A program made the translations under genes and the position numbers. Positions 8,697 through 18,800 of a DNA stretch of 64,000 nt are shown in pieces; position 1 is the stretch's first letter; each line of letters opens with the position of its first letter. This stretch comes from Simplicispira hankyongi. GTDB taxonomy: Bacteria > Pseudomonadota > Gammaproteobacteria > Burkholderiales > Burkholderiaceae_C. Below the pieces are notes generated by a model. The model saw only the letters and a program-made list of their open reading frames with translations, was not told the DNA's origin and made no database searches. The stretch is taken from positions 1-64,000 of the forward strand of contig NZ_QXJC01000014.1 in the NCBI RefSeq assembly GCF_003570885.1. The letters run 5' to 3'.

Positions 8697-9257
8697 ATGA
8701 CTTCTTCCCCCAACTTAAGGCTTCTACGGCGCGCCGCCCGCGCCGGCGCCTTGGGAGCGCTGTTGATCGCTTGGCTGTGCACGGCCAAGGCTCAGCCTGC
8801 GGCACCCACTGCCAGCACAGAACCGCGCAGCAACGCCTTTGGCGATCCGTTTCTTCAGGTCACCGACGCAATGCCGGGTTGCCCCATGCCCGAAGGCCCG
8901 CTCTACACCGCGCAGCAAGTGCGCGAACTCGCCCATGTGCGCGCCCAGCACGGCGGCAGCTGTTACAGCGCGGGACGCTGCAGGCTCCCCAATTCCTACT
9001 TGTACGACGCAGACATCGCCCCACGCTTGCAGCGCTACCTGCGCCAGGACGGCCGCTTCAATGACACCAGCGTGTGGATACTGAGCCAGCGGCGTATCGT
9101 CACCCTCATGGGCTGCGTGCAAACCGCCACGCAGTCCGAGTCGATGGAGCACGCGGCCGCACTGGTGGACGATGTGATGGGCGTCGTCAACCTGCTCTCG
9201 GTGGGAACAGCGCCGCAAGCAACCCGTTACCCAGTAGCAGCGCAGAAGCGGCCTTGA
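8697..9257 (+). CDS. Exported BON-domain protein
   Basis: A 186-residue protein with an N-terminal signal-anchor or signal peptide (RAGALGALLIAWLCTAKAQ) and a C-terminal BON-like domain (APRLQRYLRQDGRFNDTSVWILSQ, then RIVTLMGCVQTATQSESM and the DVMGVVNLL end). BON domains in periplasmic proteins are thought to bind phospholipid or other envelope parts. Four cysteines (GCP, SCYSAGRC, MGCVQ) are scattered through the mature region. The start at 8697 begins the signal sequence. It stands alone between the MocR-type regulator and a convergent oxidase gene; role unknown. Confidence 0.75.
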   Translation: MTSSPNLRLLRRAARAGALGALLIAWLCTAKAQPAAPTASTEPRSNAFGDPFLQVTDAMPGCPMPEGPLYTAQQVRELAHVRAQHGGSCYSAGRCRLPNSYLYDADIAPRLQRYLRQDGRFNDTSVWILSQRRIVTLMGCVQTATQSESMEHAAALVDDVMGVVNLLSVGTAPQATRYPVAAQKRP

Positions 9258-9355
9258 GGCCTGGACAGGCCTTGGGCGCCGCTCACCAGGGACAGCTTTG
9301 CGGGGCGTTCCCAACCGTTCCTTGCAAGTTTGAAGCCTTCCTCTGAGCCGAACGC

Positions 9356-10780
9356 TCAAAGGGCAAAAATCTTCCCCGGGTTGAGGATGTTCTTCGGGTC
9401 CAGCGCCTGCTTGATGGCGCGCATCGCGCCCACGGCGCCAGCGCCGGTCTCGTCCAGCAGAAAACCCATCTTGTGGATACCCACACCGTGCTCGCCGGTG
9501 CAGGTGCCGCCGAGCTGCAGGGCGCGGGCGACGAGTTGGTGGTTAAGCTGCTCAGCCCGGCTGCGCTCGATGGGGCTTTCGGGGTCGATCAGGTAGCCGA
9601 AGTGAAAGTTACCGTCGCCCACGTGACCAACGAGAAAGTAGGGGATGCCGCTGGCGTCGGCCTCCTGCACCGAATCGAGCAGGCAGTCGGCCAGGCGGCT
9701 GATGGGCACGCAGGTATCGGTGGAGATCGCACGGCAGCCGGGGCGGCTTTGCACCGCAGCGAAATAGGCGTTGTGCCGCGCCGCCCACAGGCGCGTACGC
9801 TCTTCCGGCGTGCTGGCCCATTCAAAAGCCTGGCCGCCAAATTCGCTGGCAATGTCCTGCACGGTCTCGGCCTGCTCCTTGACGCTGGCGGGTGAGCCAT
9901 GGAATTCCATCAGCAGCAGGGGCTCTTCGCGCAGCGTCAGTTTGCTGTACGCATTCACCATGCGCACGCTGTTGGCGTCAATCAACTCGCAGCGCGCAAT
10001 GGGCACACCGAGCTGAATGGTCTGAATCACCGTGCGCACCGCCGCCTCAATGCTCGGGAACGAGCAAATGGCGGCCGATACGGCTTCCGGCAAGGGGTAG
10101 AGCCGCACCGTCACTTCGGTCATCACGCCCAGCGTGCCTTCGCTGCCGACCAGGAGGCGCGTGAGGTCATAGCCAGCGCTGCTTTTCTTGGCGCGCGTGC
10201 CGGTGCGAATCGCCTCGCCGCTGGCCAGCACCACTTCGAGCGCCAGCACGTTCTCGCGCATGGTGCCGTAGCGCACGGCGTTGGTGCCACTGGCGCGGGT
10301 CGCTGCCATGCCGCCAATGCTGGCGTCGGCGCCGGGGTCTATCGGGAAAAACAGGCCGGTGTCTTTCACCGCCTCGTTGAGCTGTTTGCGCGTGATGCCG
10401 GGCTGCACGGTGACGGTGAGGTCTTCGGCGTTGACCGAGAGGACCCGGTTCATGCGGTTCACATCCAGGCTGATGCCCCCCTGCACGGCGAGCAGATGGC
10501 CTTCGAGCGAGGAGCCTGCGGCGTAGGGAATAACCGGCACACCGTATGCGTTTGCCAGGCGCAAGGCATCTTGTACGTCCTGCGTGGTTTCGGCAAACAC
10601 GACAACGGACGGCGGCGGTGCCTGCATGGAGCCCTCATCGCGGCCATGCTGTTCGCGCACAGAGAGCGCCGTGGAGCATTGCGCGCCAAAGCGCTGCTGC
10701 AGCGCCTCCAGAAAAAGCTGCGGCACGGGCCGCAGGGCGATGGTGGGAAGCAGGTGGGCGGCTTGGGCGGGGGCGTTCAT
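9356..10780 (-). CDS. FAD-linked oxidase, D-lactate/glycolate dehydrogenase type
   Basis: A 474-residue flavoprotein of the GlcD/D-lactate dehydrogenase (cytochrome) family, which oxidises 2-hydroxy acids and passes electrons to the respiratory chain. The PCMH-type FAD-binding domain is in the first half (GVPVIPYAAGSSLEGHLLAV, GADASIGGMAATRASGTNAV, LLVGSEGTLGVMTEVTVRLY). The C-terminal FAD-oxidase cap has the ending ALDPKNILNPGKIF that is diagnostic for the family. The start at 10780 (MNAPAQAAHLLPTIAL) is chosen because the upstream extension is not family-like. Whether D-lactate or another D-2-hydroxy acid is the substrate cannot be read from sequence. Confidence 0.88.
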   Translation of the reverse strand: MNAPAQAAHLLPTIALRPVPQLFLEALQQRFGAQCSTALSVREQHGRDEGSMQAPPPSVVVFAETTQDVQDALRLANAYGVPVIPYAAGSSLEGHLLAVQGGISLDVNRMNRVLSVNAEDLTVTVQPGITRKQLNEAVKDTGLFFPIDPGADASIGGMAATRASGTNAVRYGTMRENVLALEVVLASGEAIRTGTRAKKSSAGYDLTRLLVGSEGTLGVMTEVTVRLYPLPEAVSAAICSFPSIEAAVRTVIQTIQLGVPIARCELIDANSVRMVNAYSKLTLREEPLLLMEFHGSPASVKEQAETVQDIASEFGGQAFEWASTPEERTRLWAARHNAYFAAVQSRPGCRAISTDTCVPISRLADCLLDSVQEADASGIPYFLVGHVGDGNFHFGYLIDPESPIERSRAEQLNHQLVARALQLGGTCTGEHGVGIHKMGFLLDETGAGAVGAMRAIKQALDPKNILNPGKIFAL

Positions 10781-10829
10781 CGGTGGTCTCCAGTGCGGGA
10801 AAAAGAATACCACCGCACCCCCACCTTGT

Positions 10830-10858
10830 ACCCTGACCCGTCATCGGTGCGTCAGGGT
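10830..10858. other. Perfect stem-loop between EF-hand and oxidase genes
   Basis: ACCCTGAC and GTCAGGGT form a perfect 8-bp stem around a 13-base loop. It lies just past the 3' end of the EF-hand gene (transcribed leftward) and upstream of the oxidase. There is no T-run, so it is a possible processing or weak termination structure rather than a clear terminator. Confidence 0.5.
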
Positions 10859-10870
10859 CCATGGGCTGCC

Positions 10871-11269
10871 TCAGGGCTTGGCACCCTGGTCGAATTCTTC
10901 GCGTGACAGAGCGCCGTCGTGGTCGGTGTCGATCTGCTCAAAGCGGTTGTCTATGGCGGGCAGCACTTTGGCCTCCTGGGGGCTGAGTTTGCCGTCGTGG
11001 TTGGTGTCGGCGCGGGCAAAAGCAGCGCTGGCAGGGCCAAATGTGGCTGTGGGGGCAGCGTGGCCCGAGGAAGCTTGGGAAGTGCCACCGGTGGCGAAGG
11101 AGCTTTGCCCTGTGGAATGTGCGGGCGCGGCGGGCGTCTGGAGTGGCGGCTTGGTTTGGGCATGCAGCGAGGCACTGCCGCCCAGCGCCATGGCCGCGAT
11201 CAGCATGACGCTGCGGGTGTCAAAAAAGTGGTTGGTACGGGGCATGGTGCGGGGAGCGGTACTTTTCAT
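10871..11269 (-). CDS. Exported EF-hand calcium-binding protein
   Basis: A 132-residue protein with a signal peptide (SVMLIAAMALGGSASLHAQ) followed by a low-complexity linker and two EF-hand loops: DTNHDGKLSPQE and DTDHDGALSREE. Both loops have the D-x-D/N-x-D-G pattern with a glutamate at position 12, so both should bind calcium. The start at 11269 has AAAGG upstream, and the longer open frame lacks plausible coding character. Small exported EF-hand proteins of this type are common in Comamonadaceae; their role is unknown to me. Confidence 0.8.
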   Translation of the reverse strand: MKSTAPRTMPRTNHFFDTRSVMLIAAMALGGSASLHAQTKPPLQTPAAPAHSTGQSSFATGGTSQASSGHAAPTATFGPASAAFARADTNHDGKLSPQEAKVLPAIDNRFEQIDTDHDGALSREEFDQGAKP

Positions 11270-11465
11270 GGGTGGCGCCTTTGCCAGAGTTGAACAGGCC
11301 TGCATTGCACTGCAGCATGAACGCCGAGACCAGCACTTTTGCCACCTGTTGCCTGGACCAACATTTCGGCGCACGGTGTAAAGGCCTGTGCTGGCGGGAA
11401 CCCACCGCCGTTGGGGGTATCGGGTGTCACGCACAATGCGGCCCACATTGCGAGGAGGCATCTAC

Positions 11466-12041
11466 ATGGGCAAACGACTCACACAAATCGCCACGCGCAC
11501 CGGCGACGACGGCACCACCGGCCTGGGCGACAACACCCGCGTGCCCAAGTACCACCTGCGCGTGCAGGCCCTGGGCGACGTGGACGAACTCAACTCCCAT
11601 ATCGGCCTGCTGCTGTGCGAACCATTGCCGGCTGAGGTGCGCGAACTTCTGATCGACGTGCAGCACCAGCTCTTCAACCTGGGCGGCGAACTGTCGATTC
11701 CGGGGTTCGAGTTGCTGAAAGAAGCGGCTGTGCTGCAGCTCGACCAGGCGCTGGCGACCCACAACAGCACACTGCCGCGCCTGCAGGAATTCATCCTACC
11801 CGCTGGCACGCGCGCCGCAGCCCAGGCCCACATCTGCCGCACCGTAGCGCGCCGCGCCGAGCGCGCCGTGGTGGCGCTAGGCGCCCAGGAGGCGGTGCGC
11901 GAGACGCCGCGCCACTACCTCAATCGCCTGTCGGACCTGATGTTCGTGCTCTCGCGCGTGCTCAACCGCATGGACGGCGGCGACGATGTGTACTGGAAGA
12001 GCGAGCGGCTTGCACGCAGCGAGGCGGACGACGCGGCGTGA
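11466..12041 (+). CDS. ATP:cob(I)alamin adenosyltransferase (PduO type)
   Basis: A 191-residue PduO-type adenosyltransferase that transfers adenosyl from ATP to cob(I)alamin to make coenzyme B12. The N-terminal ATP-binding segment TRTGDDGTTGLGDN and the DVDELNSHIGLL helix are classic, as are the C-terminal RRAERAVVALG and YLNRLSDLMFVLSR motifs. GAGGAGG sits at ideal spacing before the ATG at 11466. It is monocistronic, divergent from the EF-hand gene. No B12-dependent mutase or B12 synthesis gene is present in the window. Confidence 0.95.
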   Translation: MGKRLTQIATRTGDDGTTGLGDNTRVPKYHLRVQALGDVDELNSHIGLLLCEPLPAEVRELLIDVQHQLFNLGGELSIPGFELLKEAAVLQLDQALATHNSTLPRLQEFILPAGTRAAAQAHICRTVARRAERAVVALGAQEAVRETPRHYLNRLSDLMFVLSRVLNRMDGGDDVYWKSERLARSEADDAA

Positions 12042-12061
12042 GGCGAAATGCTATTGAAATA

Positions 12062-12104
12062 ATAGCTATTAGCGCTTTCTGAATAAGCGTGAGGGGCTCT
12101 TTAT
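12062..12104. repeat. Dispersed ~50-bp palindromic repeat (copy 1)
   Basis: One copy of the short palindrome with arms ATAGCTATTAGCGCTTTCT and AAGCGTGAGGGGCTC. It lies 20 bp after the stop codon of the adenosyltransferase gene. The consensus across the window is GGCCTCTAGCGCTT, a ~16-base centre, then GCGCTAGCAGCTAT. Confidence 0.7.
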
Positions 12105-12127
12105 CTTCCATATTCCAGGAGCCGTAA

Positions 12128-12328
12128 AGCAGCCATGCCCCATGCCAGCGGCCACCGTGCCAGCGCCAGCCCGCCGCGCTGGTAGCGCCCCCTTCCGCTG
12201 CGTGCAGCGCTGCAAGAGGGGGCTGAGGGGCGCGGCTCCAAGCTTGCTCGCGCAGGCTTGGACGTCCCCGAAGGGCCGTTGCCTCTGGCAAATCCACGGA
12301 GGCGCGAAACGCCATGGGGGGATGTTTC
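12128..12328 (-). repeat. Diverged copy of the stop-codon-linked ~170-bp repeat
   Basis: Read on the minus strand it starts with GAAACATCCCCCC directly after the TAG stop of the thioesterase gene. It then shows the blocks CTTGCAGCGCTGCACGC and CCAGCGCGGCGGGCTGGC that match the tandem copies at 28184-28517. The match is by eye and the copy is clearly diverged. No gene is seen between 12042 and 12328. Confidence 0.6.
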
Positions 12329-12751
12329 CTATCTTGGTGCCAGCATTGCCATCGTGATCCGCGAAACGCAGGTCAGCTCGCCCGCGTCGTTCACCATTTC
12401 AATGGCCCACACCTGCGTGGTGCGGCCGATGTGCACCGGGCGCGCTGTGCCCGTCACCCAGCCACTGGTGGCGGCGCGCAGGTGGTTGGCGTTGATGTCC
12501 AGGCCCACGCCACGGTGGCCTTCGGGGCTGGCGTAGAAGGCGCCGATCGAGCCCAGGGTTTCGGCCAGCACCACGCTGACGCCGCCGTGCAGCAGGCCAA
12601 AGGGTTGGCGCGTACGCTCATCCACCGGCACGCGACCGCGCAGGTAGTCGTCGCCAACTTCGGTGAACTCAATGCCCAGATGGGTGACGGCGGTGTTATC
12701 GCTGGTGCGGGCGCACTCGGCGAGCGTGATGGGTTTCTTCCAGATCGACAT
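12329..12751 (-). CDS. Hotdog-fold thioesterase (PaaI/YbdB family)
   Basis: A 140-residue acyl-CoA thioesterase of the PaaI/EntH/MenI group. The family motif is present as QPFGLLHGGVSVVLAETLGSIGA, where the HGG motif and following glutamate act in catalysis, and DINANHLRAATSG forms the next strand. Such enzymes hydrolyse phenylacetyl-CoA-like or dihydroxynaphthoyl-CoA substrates. It lies 88 bp downstream of the acetyl-CoA hydrolase/transferase gene on the same strand, so the two may be co-expressed. The natural substrate is unknown. Confidence 0.88.
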   Translation of the reverse strand: MSIWKKPITLAECARTSDNTAVTHLGIEFTEVGDDYLRGRVPVDERTRQPFGLLHGGVSVVLAETLGSIGAFYASPEGHRGVGLDINANHLRAATSGWVTGTARPVHIGRTTQVWAIEMVNDAGELTCVSRITMAMLAPR

Positions 12752-12839
12752 CGTGTTCCCTCGTATGGCAGCGCGCCACAGGTGCGCCAGCAGGCCGGAA
12801 ATTACCAGAATGGCGCCTGCCCTGTGCGTCGCAGGGGTG

Positions 12840-14357
12840 TCAGCCGCGCATGCTGCCCGTCTGCACGAAGCGCTGGTGCCAGGACAGCGCTTCGCCTAGC
12901 AGGTGCGGCGTGTGCCGGCCCACGGGGTTGGCCTTGGCACGCTCCACATAGTCGCGAAGTTGCGGGCGGAAGTCCGGGTGCGCACAGTGCTCGATGACCA
13001 GCTCGGCACGCTGCGTGGGCGACTTGCCGCGCAGGTCGGCCAGGCCTTGCTCGGTGACCAGGATCTGCACGTCGTGCTCGGTGTGGTCCACGTGGCTGAC
13101 CATGGGAACGATGCAGGAGATGGCGCCACCCTTGGCGAGCGAGGGCGTCATGAAAATCGACAAATAGGCGTTGCGCGCGAAATCGCCCGAGCCGCCGATG
13201 CCGTTCATGATGGCCGAGCCCATTAGATGGGTGGAGTTGACGTTGCCGTAAATGTCGGCCTCGATCATGGCATTCATCGCAATCAGGCCAAGGCGGCGAA
13301 TCACCTCGGGGTGGTTGCTGATCTCCTGCGGGCGCAGCACGATGCGCTGGCGGTAGAAGTCGATGTCGGCCAGAAAGCGCTCCATGGCCGCCGGGCTCAG
13401 CGAGAGCGCCGTGGCCGAGGCGGAATCGAGCGTACCGCTCTTGAGCATGGCGAGCATGCCGTCTTGCAGCACCTCGGTGTAGGCACTGAGGTGCTTGAAG
13501 GGCCCGGCGTCCAGCCCGGCGAGCACGGCGTTGGCGATGTTGCCTACTCCCGACTGCAATGGCAGCAACTCGCGCGGCATACGCCCAAGCGCCACTTCCT
13601 GCTGCAGGAAGTCGACGATATGGCCGGCAATGCGCTGCGAGCATTCGTCCGGCGCGTTGAAGACCGAGTTGCGGTCGGGGTGGTGGGTAGAGACCACGGC
13701 GACGACTTTTTCAGGGTCTACGCGCAAATACGGCTCGCCAATGCGGTCGTGCGGCTGCACCAGCGGAATCGGCACGCGGTGCGGCGGCAGGTCGGTGCCG
13801 TAGTAGATGTCGTGCATGCCGTCGAGTTCGGCGGGCTGCCACTGGTTCACCTCCAGAATGACCTTGTCGGCCTGGTCCAGCCAGGTCTTGTTGTTGCCCA
13901 CCGAGGACGAGGGAACCAAGCGCCCGTCGGGCAGCACACCAGCCACTTCCACCACGGCCACGTCGAGCTTGCCGAAGAAGCCGAACCACACGAAGGGTGC
14001 GACGTGCGAGAGGTGGATATCCATGTACTGCATGTCGCCCGCGTTGATCTGCTTACGGCAGCTCGGGTCCGACTGGTAGGGCATGCGCATGTTGATGCCG
14101 TGCGCCTGGGCCAGCACGCCGTCGAGTTCAGGGGCCGTCGATGCGCCCGTCCACAGGCCAATGCGAAAGTCTTCGCCGCGCGCATGCGCCGCCTGCATGC
14201 GCCGTGCCAGCGCACCCGGCACGGCCTTGGGGTAGCCCGCACCCGTAAAGCCACTCATGCCGACACGGTCACCCGGTGCGATCAGGGCAGCGGCCTCGTC
14301 GGCCGACACCATGCGGGCGCGGAATTCGGGATACAGAACACGGTCTTCGAACAACAT
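12840..14357 (-). CDS. Acetyl-CoA hydrolase/transferase (succinyl-CoA:acetate CoA-transferase family)
   Basis: A 505-residue class I CoA-transferase of the Cat1/Ach1/AarC group, which moves CoA between acetate and succinate or hydrolyses acetyl-CoA. The two-domain pattern is present: an N-terminal domain with VGMSGFTGAGYPKAVPGALA, and a C-terminal domain with LQSGVGNIANAVLAGL, the IGGSGDFARNAYLSIF loop and VDHTEHDVQILVTEQGLADLRG. The start at 14357 (MLFEDRVLYPEFRARMVS) matches the family start. A terminator for the upstream uraA gene lies directly before it, so it probably has its own promoter. Confidence 0.9.
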   Translation of the reverse strand: MLFEDRVLYPEFRARMVSADEAAALIAPGDRVGMSGFTGAGYPKAVPGALARRMQAAHARGEDFRIGLWTGASTAPELDGVLAQAHGINMRMPYQSDPSCRKQINAGDMQYMDIHLSHVAPFVWFGFFGKLDVAVVEVAGVLPDGRLVPSSSVGNNKTWLDQADKVILEVNQWQPAELDGMHDIYYGTDLPPHRVPIPLVQPHDRIGEPYLRVDPEKVVAVVSTHHPDRNSVFNAPDECSQRIAGHIVDFLQQEVALGRMPRELLPLQSGVGNIANAVLAGLDAGPFKHLSAYTEVLQDGMLAMLKSGTLDSASATALSLSPAAMERFLADIDFYRQRIVLRPQEISNHPEVIRRLGLIAMNAMIEADIYGNVNSTHLMGSAIMNGIGGSGDFARNAYLSIFMTPSLAKGGAISCIVPMVSHVDHTEHDVQILVTEQGLADLRGKSPTQRAELVIEHCAHPDFRPQLRDYVERAKANPVGRHTPHLLGEALSWHQRFVQTGSMRG

Positions 14358-14369
14358 GCAGCCTCCGGC

Positions 14370-14402
14370 AGACAAACAAATATGCGCCTGGGCAGGCGCA
14401 TA
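14370..14402 (-). terminator. Rho-independent terminator of the UraA-type permease gene
   Basis: TATGCGCC and GGCGCATA form a perfect stem with a six-base loop at 14381-14402, followed on the minus strand by TTTGTTTGT. It lies about 50 bp past the stop codon of the permease gene and just before the CoA-transferase gene. Confidence 0.75.
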
Positions 14403-14449
14403 GACGGGAGTATTTTATCGGCACCTAGGCCGAATCCAAGGGTTTTCCC

Positions 14450-15766
14450 TTAGTTGTCAATTCTGGCGCCAGGGCCAGGCCCCTTGTCGCGGTTGAGAAG
14501 CGCATAGAGCACGATGGCGCCGAAGGTGGCAGTCCCGATACCGCCCAGCGCAAACTGGCCGAATTTGAGCGTGAAGTCGCCCGTGCCCAGAATGAGCGTG
14601 ATGGCGGCCACGATCAGGTTCTTGTTCTGCGAGAAATCGACCTTGTTGTCGACCCAGATCTTGGCACCGGCGACGGCAATCAGACCAAAGACGACGATGG
14701 AGACGCCGCCCATCACCGGCAGCGGAATGGCCTGGATGACGGCGCCAAATTTGGGCGAGAAGCCGAGCAGCACGGCAATCAGCCCGGCGACAAAAAACAC
14801 CGCCGTGGAATAGATTTTGGTCGCGGCCATCACGCCGATGTTCTCGGCGTAGGTCGTCACGCCCGTGCCGCCTGCGGCGCCGCTGACCATGGTGGCAATG
14901 CCATCGCCAATGAAGGCGCGGCCCATGTACTGGTCGAGGTTCTTGCCGGTCATGGCGGTGACGGCCTTGATGTGGCCCAGGTTCTCGGCGACCAGAATGA
15001 TGACCACCGGCACGATCAGCAGCATGGCGTTGGCGTTGAACACCGGCGAGGCGAAATGGGGCATGCCGATCCAGGCGGCGTTCATCACACCCGAAATGTC
15101 CAGGGGCTTGCCCAAGCCGAGGCCGTTGGTGAGCACGGCGTAACCAAGGCTGGCCAGCACCAGACCCACCAGAATCAAGAGGCGCTGCAGCATGCCGCGC
15201 GTGAACACCGCCACCAGGCCCACGCTGACGAAGGTGAGCACCTGCATCCAGCTGTCGAAGTTGCTCGCCGCCATGTTCTTCACCGGGATGCTGGCCAGAT
15301 TCAAGCCGATGACCGCGACCACGGCGCCCGTCACCACGGGTGGCATGAAGCGCTCGATCCACCCGGTTCCCACGGCCTGCACGATGCATCCGACCAGCGT
15401 GTACACCGCCCCGCAGGCAATGATGCCGCCCAGCGCCAGGCCGATGTTGGCGTTCGGCCCTTTGCCGGCGTAGGCCGTGGCGGCGATCACCACGCCGATG
15501 AAGGCAAAGCTCGAACCCAGGTAGCTGGGGACCTTGCCGCCGGTAATGAGGAAGAAGATGAGCGTGCCGATGCCGCTCATCAGAATGGCCAGATTGGGGT
15601 CAAACCCCATCAGGATCGGCGCGAGCACCGTGGAGCCAAACATGGCAATCACGTGCTGCACGCCCATGGCCCCGGTCTGCGGCCAGGGCAGGCGTTCGTG
15701 CGGGCCAATGACGCCGCCGCTGGCGAGTACGGCGGCGCTTTTCTCCTGCCAATGGAACATGGACAT
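14450..15766 (-). CDS. uraA: Uracil/xanthine permease (NCS2 family)
   Basis: A 438-residue nucleobase:cation symporter of the NCS2 family with about 14 membrane segments. Typical segments are MFGSTVLAPILMGFDPNLA, VPSYLGSSFAFIGVV, SGAAGGTGVTTYAENIGVM and IPLPVMGGVSIVVFGLIAVAG. The TYAENIGV stretch is diagnostic for UraA/RutG-type uracil transporters. The start at 15766 follows GAGGGG; a second ATG lies at 15760. It is monocistronic with its own terminator. Confidence 0.9.
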   Translation of the reverse strand: MSMFHWQEKSAAVLASGGVIGPHERLPWPQTGAMGVQHVIAMFGSTVLAPILMGFDPNLAILMSGIGTLIFFLITGGKVPSYLGSSFAFIGVVIAATAYAGKGPNANIGLALGGIIACGAVYTLVGCIVQAVGTGWIERFMPPVVTGAVVAVIGLNLASIPVKNMAASNFDSWMQVLTFVSVGLVAVFTRGMLQRLLILVGLVLASLGYAVLTNGLGLGKPLDISGVMNAAWIGMPHFASPVFNANAMLLIVPVVIILVAENLGHIKAVTAMTGKNLDQYMGRAFIGDGIATMVSGAAGGTGVTTYAENIGVMAATKIYSTAVFFVAGLIAVLLGFSPKFGAVIQAIPLPVMGGVSIVVFGLIAVAGAKIWVDNKVDFSQNKNLIVAAITLILGTGDFTLKFGQFALGGIGTATFGAIVLYALLNRDKGPGPGARIDN

Positions 15767-15852
15767 GCCTGGTTTCCCCTCGAATTGATTTGGTGGCCGC
15801 GATGCTACGCGAAGGCGGGGGAAATGGCGCGCATTGCGCAGCAAAGGGGTTA

Positions 15853-18800
15853 TTACCAAGGGTCTACGAAACGGCTGCTGGCAGCGGTGCGCACGCGCGG
15901 CTTTGCGGCCGCAGATTCGAGTCCGCGCACCAGCCAATCGCGCGTCTCCATGGGGTCGATGACCGCGTCGATCTCCAGGCCCTGGGCCATGTGGATCGCC
16001 TCGCCATTGGCGTACTGCTGGGCAACCAACTTCGCAAACAGCGCATCGCGTTCGGCGCCGGGCGCGGCGGCTTCCAGCTCTTTGCTGAAACCCAGACGCA
16101 CCGCGCCTTCGAGGCCCATGGGGCCGAACTCGCCGGTGGGCCAGGAGAGCGTGAAGATGGGCGTGTCAAACCCCCCCGCCGTCATGGCCTGCGCGCCCAG
16201 GCCGTAGCCCTTGCGCAGCACCACGGCAAAGAACGGCACGCTCAGATGCGCAGCGACGACAAACATGCGGCAGACGTGGCGCACCTGCGCCTGCGCCTCG
16301 ATGTCGGGCCCCACCATGAAACCGGGCGTGTCGGTCAGCGAAATGATGGGCAGGCCATGCGCCTCGCACAGCTGCATGAAGCGGGCGCTCTTGTCGGCTG
16401 CGTCCACGTCGATCGCGCCGCCCAGGTGCGTAGGGTTGTTGGCCATGATGCCCACCGCTCGCCCCTGCACCCGGGCCAGTGCCGTGACGATGCCGGCGCC
16501 ATAGCCACGGCGCAGTTCCAGCAGCGAATCGGTGTCCACCAGCGTGCGCATGAGCGCGCGAATGTCGTACACGCGCAGGCGGTTTTCCGGCACCGCGTGG
16601 CGCAGCAGGCGCTGGTCGGCGCATTCCCATTGCGCTGCCGGCCCCTGGAAGTACGAGAGGTACTTCTGGGCGACCCCCACCGCCTCGGCTTCGTCCTTGA
16701 CGAGGATGTCGATCACGCCATTGCGCGATTGCACGTCGCTGGGCCCGATCTGCTCGGGCGTGTAGCTGCCCAGGCCGCCGCCCTCGATCATGGCCGGGCC
16801 GCCCATGCCGATGTTGCTGGCCTCGGTGGCGATGACCACGTCGCTGCAACCGAGCAGCGCCGCGTTGCCGGCAAAGCAGCGGCCATGCACGATGCCCACC
16901 ACCGGCACCTTGCCCGAGAGCGAGGCAAACTGGCGGAAGGTGTGGTTGTTCAGCCCGGCCACGATGGGTTTGTCGATATCGCCCGGCCGCCCGCCCCCGC
17001 CCTCGGCAAACAGCACCACCGGGAGGTTCAGTTGCAGCGCGAGGGCCAGCATGCGGTCGGTCTTCTGGTGGTTCCAGGCGCCCTGCGTGCCGGCCAGCAC
17101 GGTGTAGTCGTAGGCCATCACCACGCAGCGCGACTTTTCCTTGCCGAACGGCTCGGCATTGACCGTGCCGATGCCCGTCACCATGCCGTCGGCCGGTGTG
17201 TTGGCGATCAGGTCCGGCAGGCTGCGGCGGCGCGTCTGCGCGGCAATGGCCAGCGCGCCGTATTCGATGAAGCTGCCGCCGTCGCACAGCTGGGCAATGT
17301 TTTCGCGCGCGGTGCGCCCGCCGCGTGCGTGGCGCTTGGCAACGGCCGAGGCGCGGTTCTCGTCCAGCAGAAAGGCGTGGCGGTCGCGCGTTTTTTGCAG
17401 GTCTGCGCGGAGGGTGTTGAAGTCCGCGAGAGCTTCATCGTGCTGGGTCTGCTCCCCTGCCTCCATGGGTTCAAGCACCAGCACCAACGCGGCCTCGGTC
17501 AAGTAGCTGCCCACCTCGCAGCGCACTTCCAGCACTCTGCCCGCCGATTCGGCCAACAGCACGTGCTCCATTTTCATGGCTTCGAGTACGGCCAATTGCG
17601 CGCCCTGGGCCACCACCTCGCCCACAGCGACATCCATCTGCACCAGCTTGGCCGGCATGGGCGCGCGCACGGCAAGCAGGCCTTCGGCCACTTGCGCATC
17701 CGGCTGCGCCTTGGCGGCAGCGCCCGGCGTTGCACTGGTGGGGTGGCGCTGCGCCCGCTGTTGCTCCAACTGCTGCGCCATTCCCACCAGGGCGGGCAGA
17801 TGCTCTTCCACAAACCGCGTGTGTACGGCTTGGGTATCGAACTCTTCCCGCGAGACGATGGCCTGGAGCAGCGCAAGGTTGGTGGGCACGCCAGTGATGC
17901 GGCACTCGTCCAGCGCGCGGCGCGCCCGGCGTGCGGCGTCGGCAAACACCGGGCTGCGGGACGACACCACCAGCTTGGCCAGCAAGGTGTCGTAATGGGG
18001 CGAGGGCGTGGCGCCCGCGTAGCCATGCGTATCCACGCGGATGCCGGGGCCGGACGGCAGATCGAACTGGGCCAGCGTGCCGGCGCCGGGCCGGGCCTGC
18101 CCATCGGCACCCAGCGTTTCGGCATTGATGCGCACTTGAATAGCATAGCCCGTGGAGGCCGGCGGCGCCTGGGGGTCAAGCCCCAGACTGCTAAGCGAGC
18201 GGCCTGCGGCCACGGCCACCTGCAACTGCACCAGGTCGAGGCCGGTGACCTCTTCGGTCACGGTGTGCTCCACTTGCAGGCGCGGGTTGGCTTCGATGAA
18301 GACCCAGGCCAGCTTGCTGGAGCCTTCATCCACCAGGAACTCAAACGTGCCCAGGCTGCGGTAGCCGACACCACGGGCCATGGCCAGCGCGGCCTGCGTG
18401 ATCTCGTGGCGGAGCTTCTCGGAAAGCGACGGGCTGGGAGCGATTTCCACCAGCTTCTGAAAGCGCCGCTGCAGCGAGCATTCGCGCTCGCCCAGACTCA
18501 TCACGGCCTGCCCGTCACCGAGGATCTGGATCTCGATGTGGCGTGCGTGCAGCATGAGCCGCTCGACGTACACGCCCTCGACACCAAACGCCGCCCGCGC
18601 CTCAGACACGCAGCGGGCATAGGCTTCGGGCAAGTCGGCAGCCTGCAGCACCGCGCGCATGCCGCGCCCGCCGCCGCCGCCAATGGCCTTGACCATCACC
18701 CCGGCGCCGTTTTGTGCGGCAAAAAAGGCTTGCGCCTCTTCCAGTGTCACGGCGCCCGCGCTGCCCGGCATCAGCGGCACACCACAGCGCTCGGCCAGGG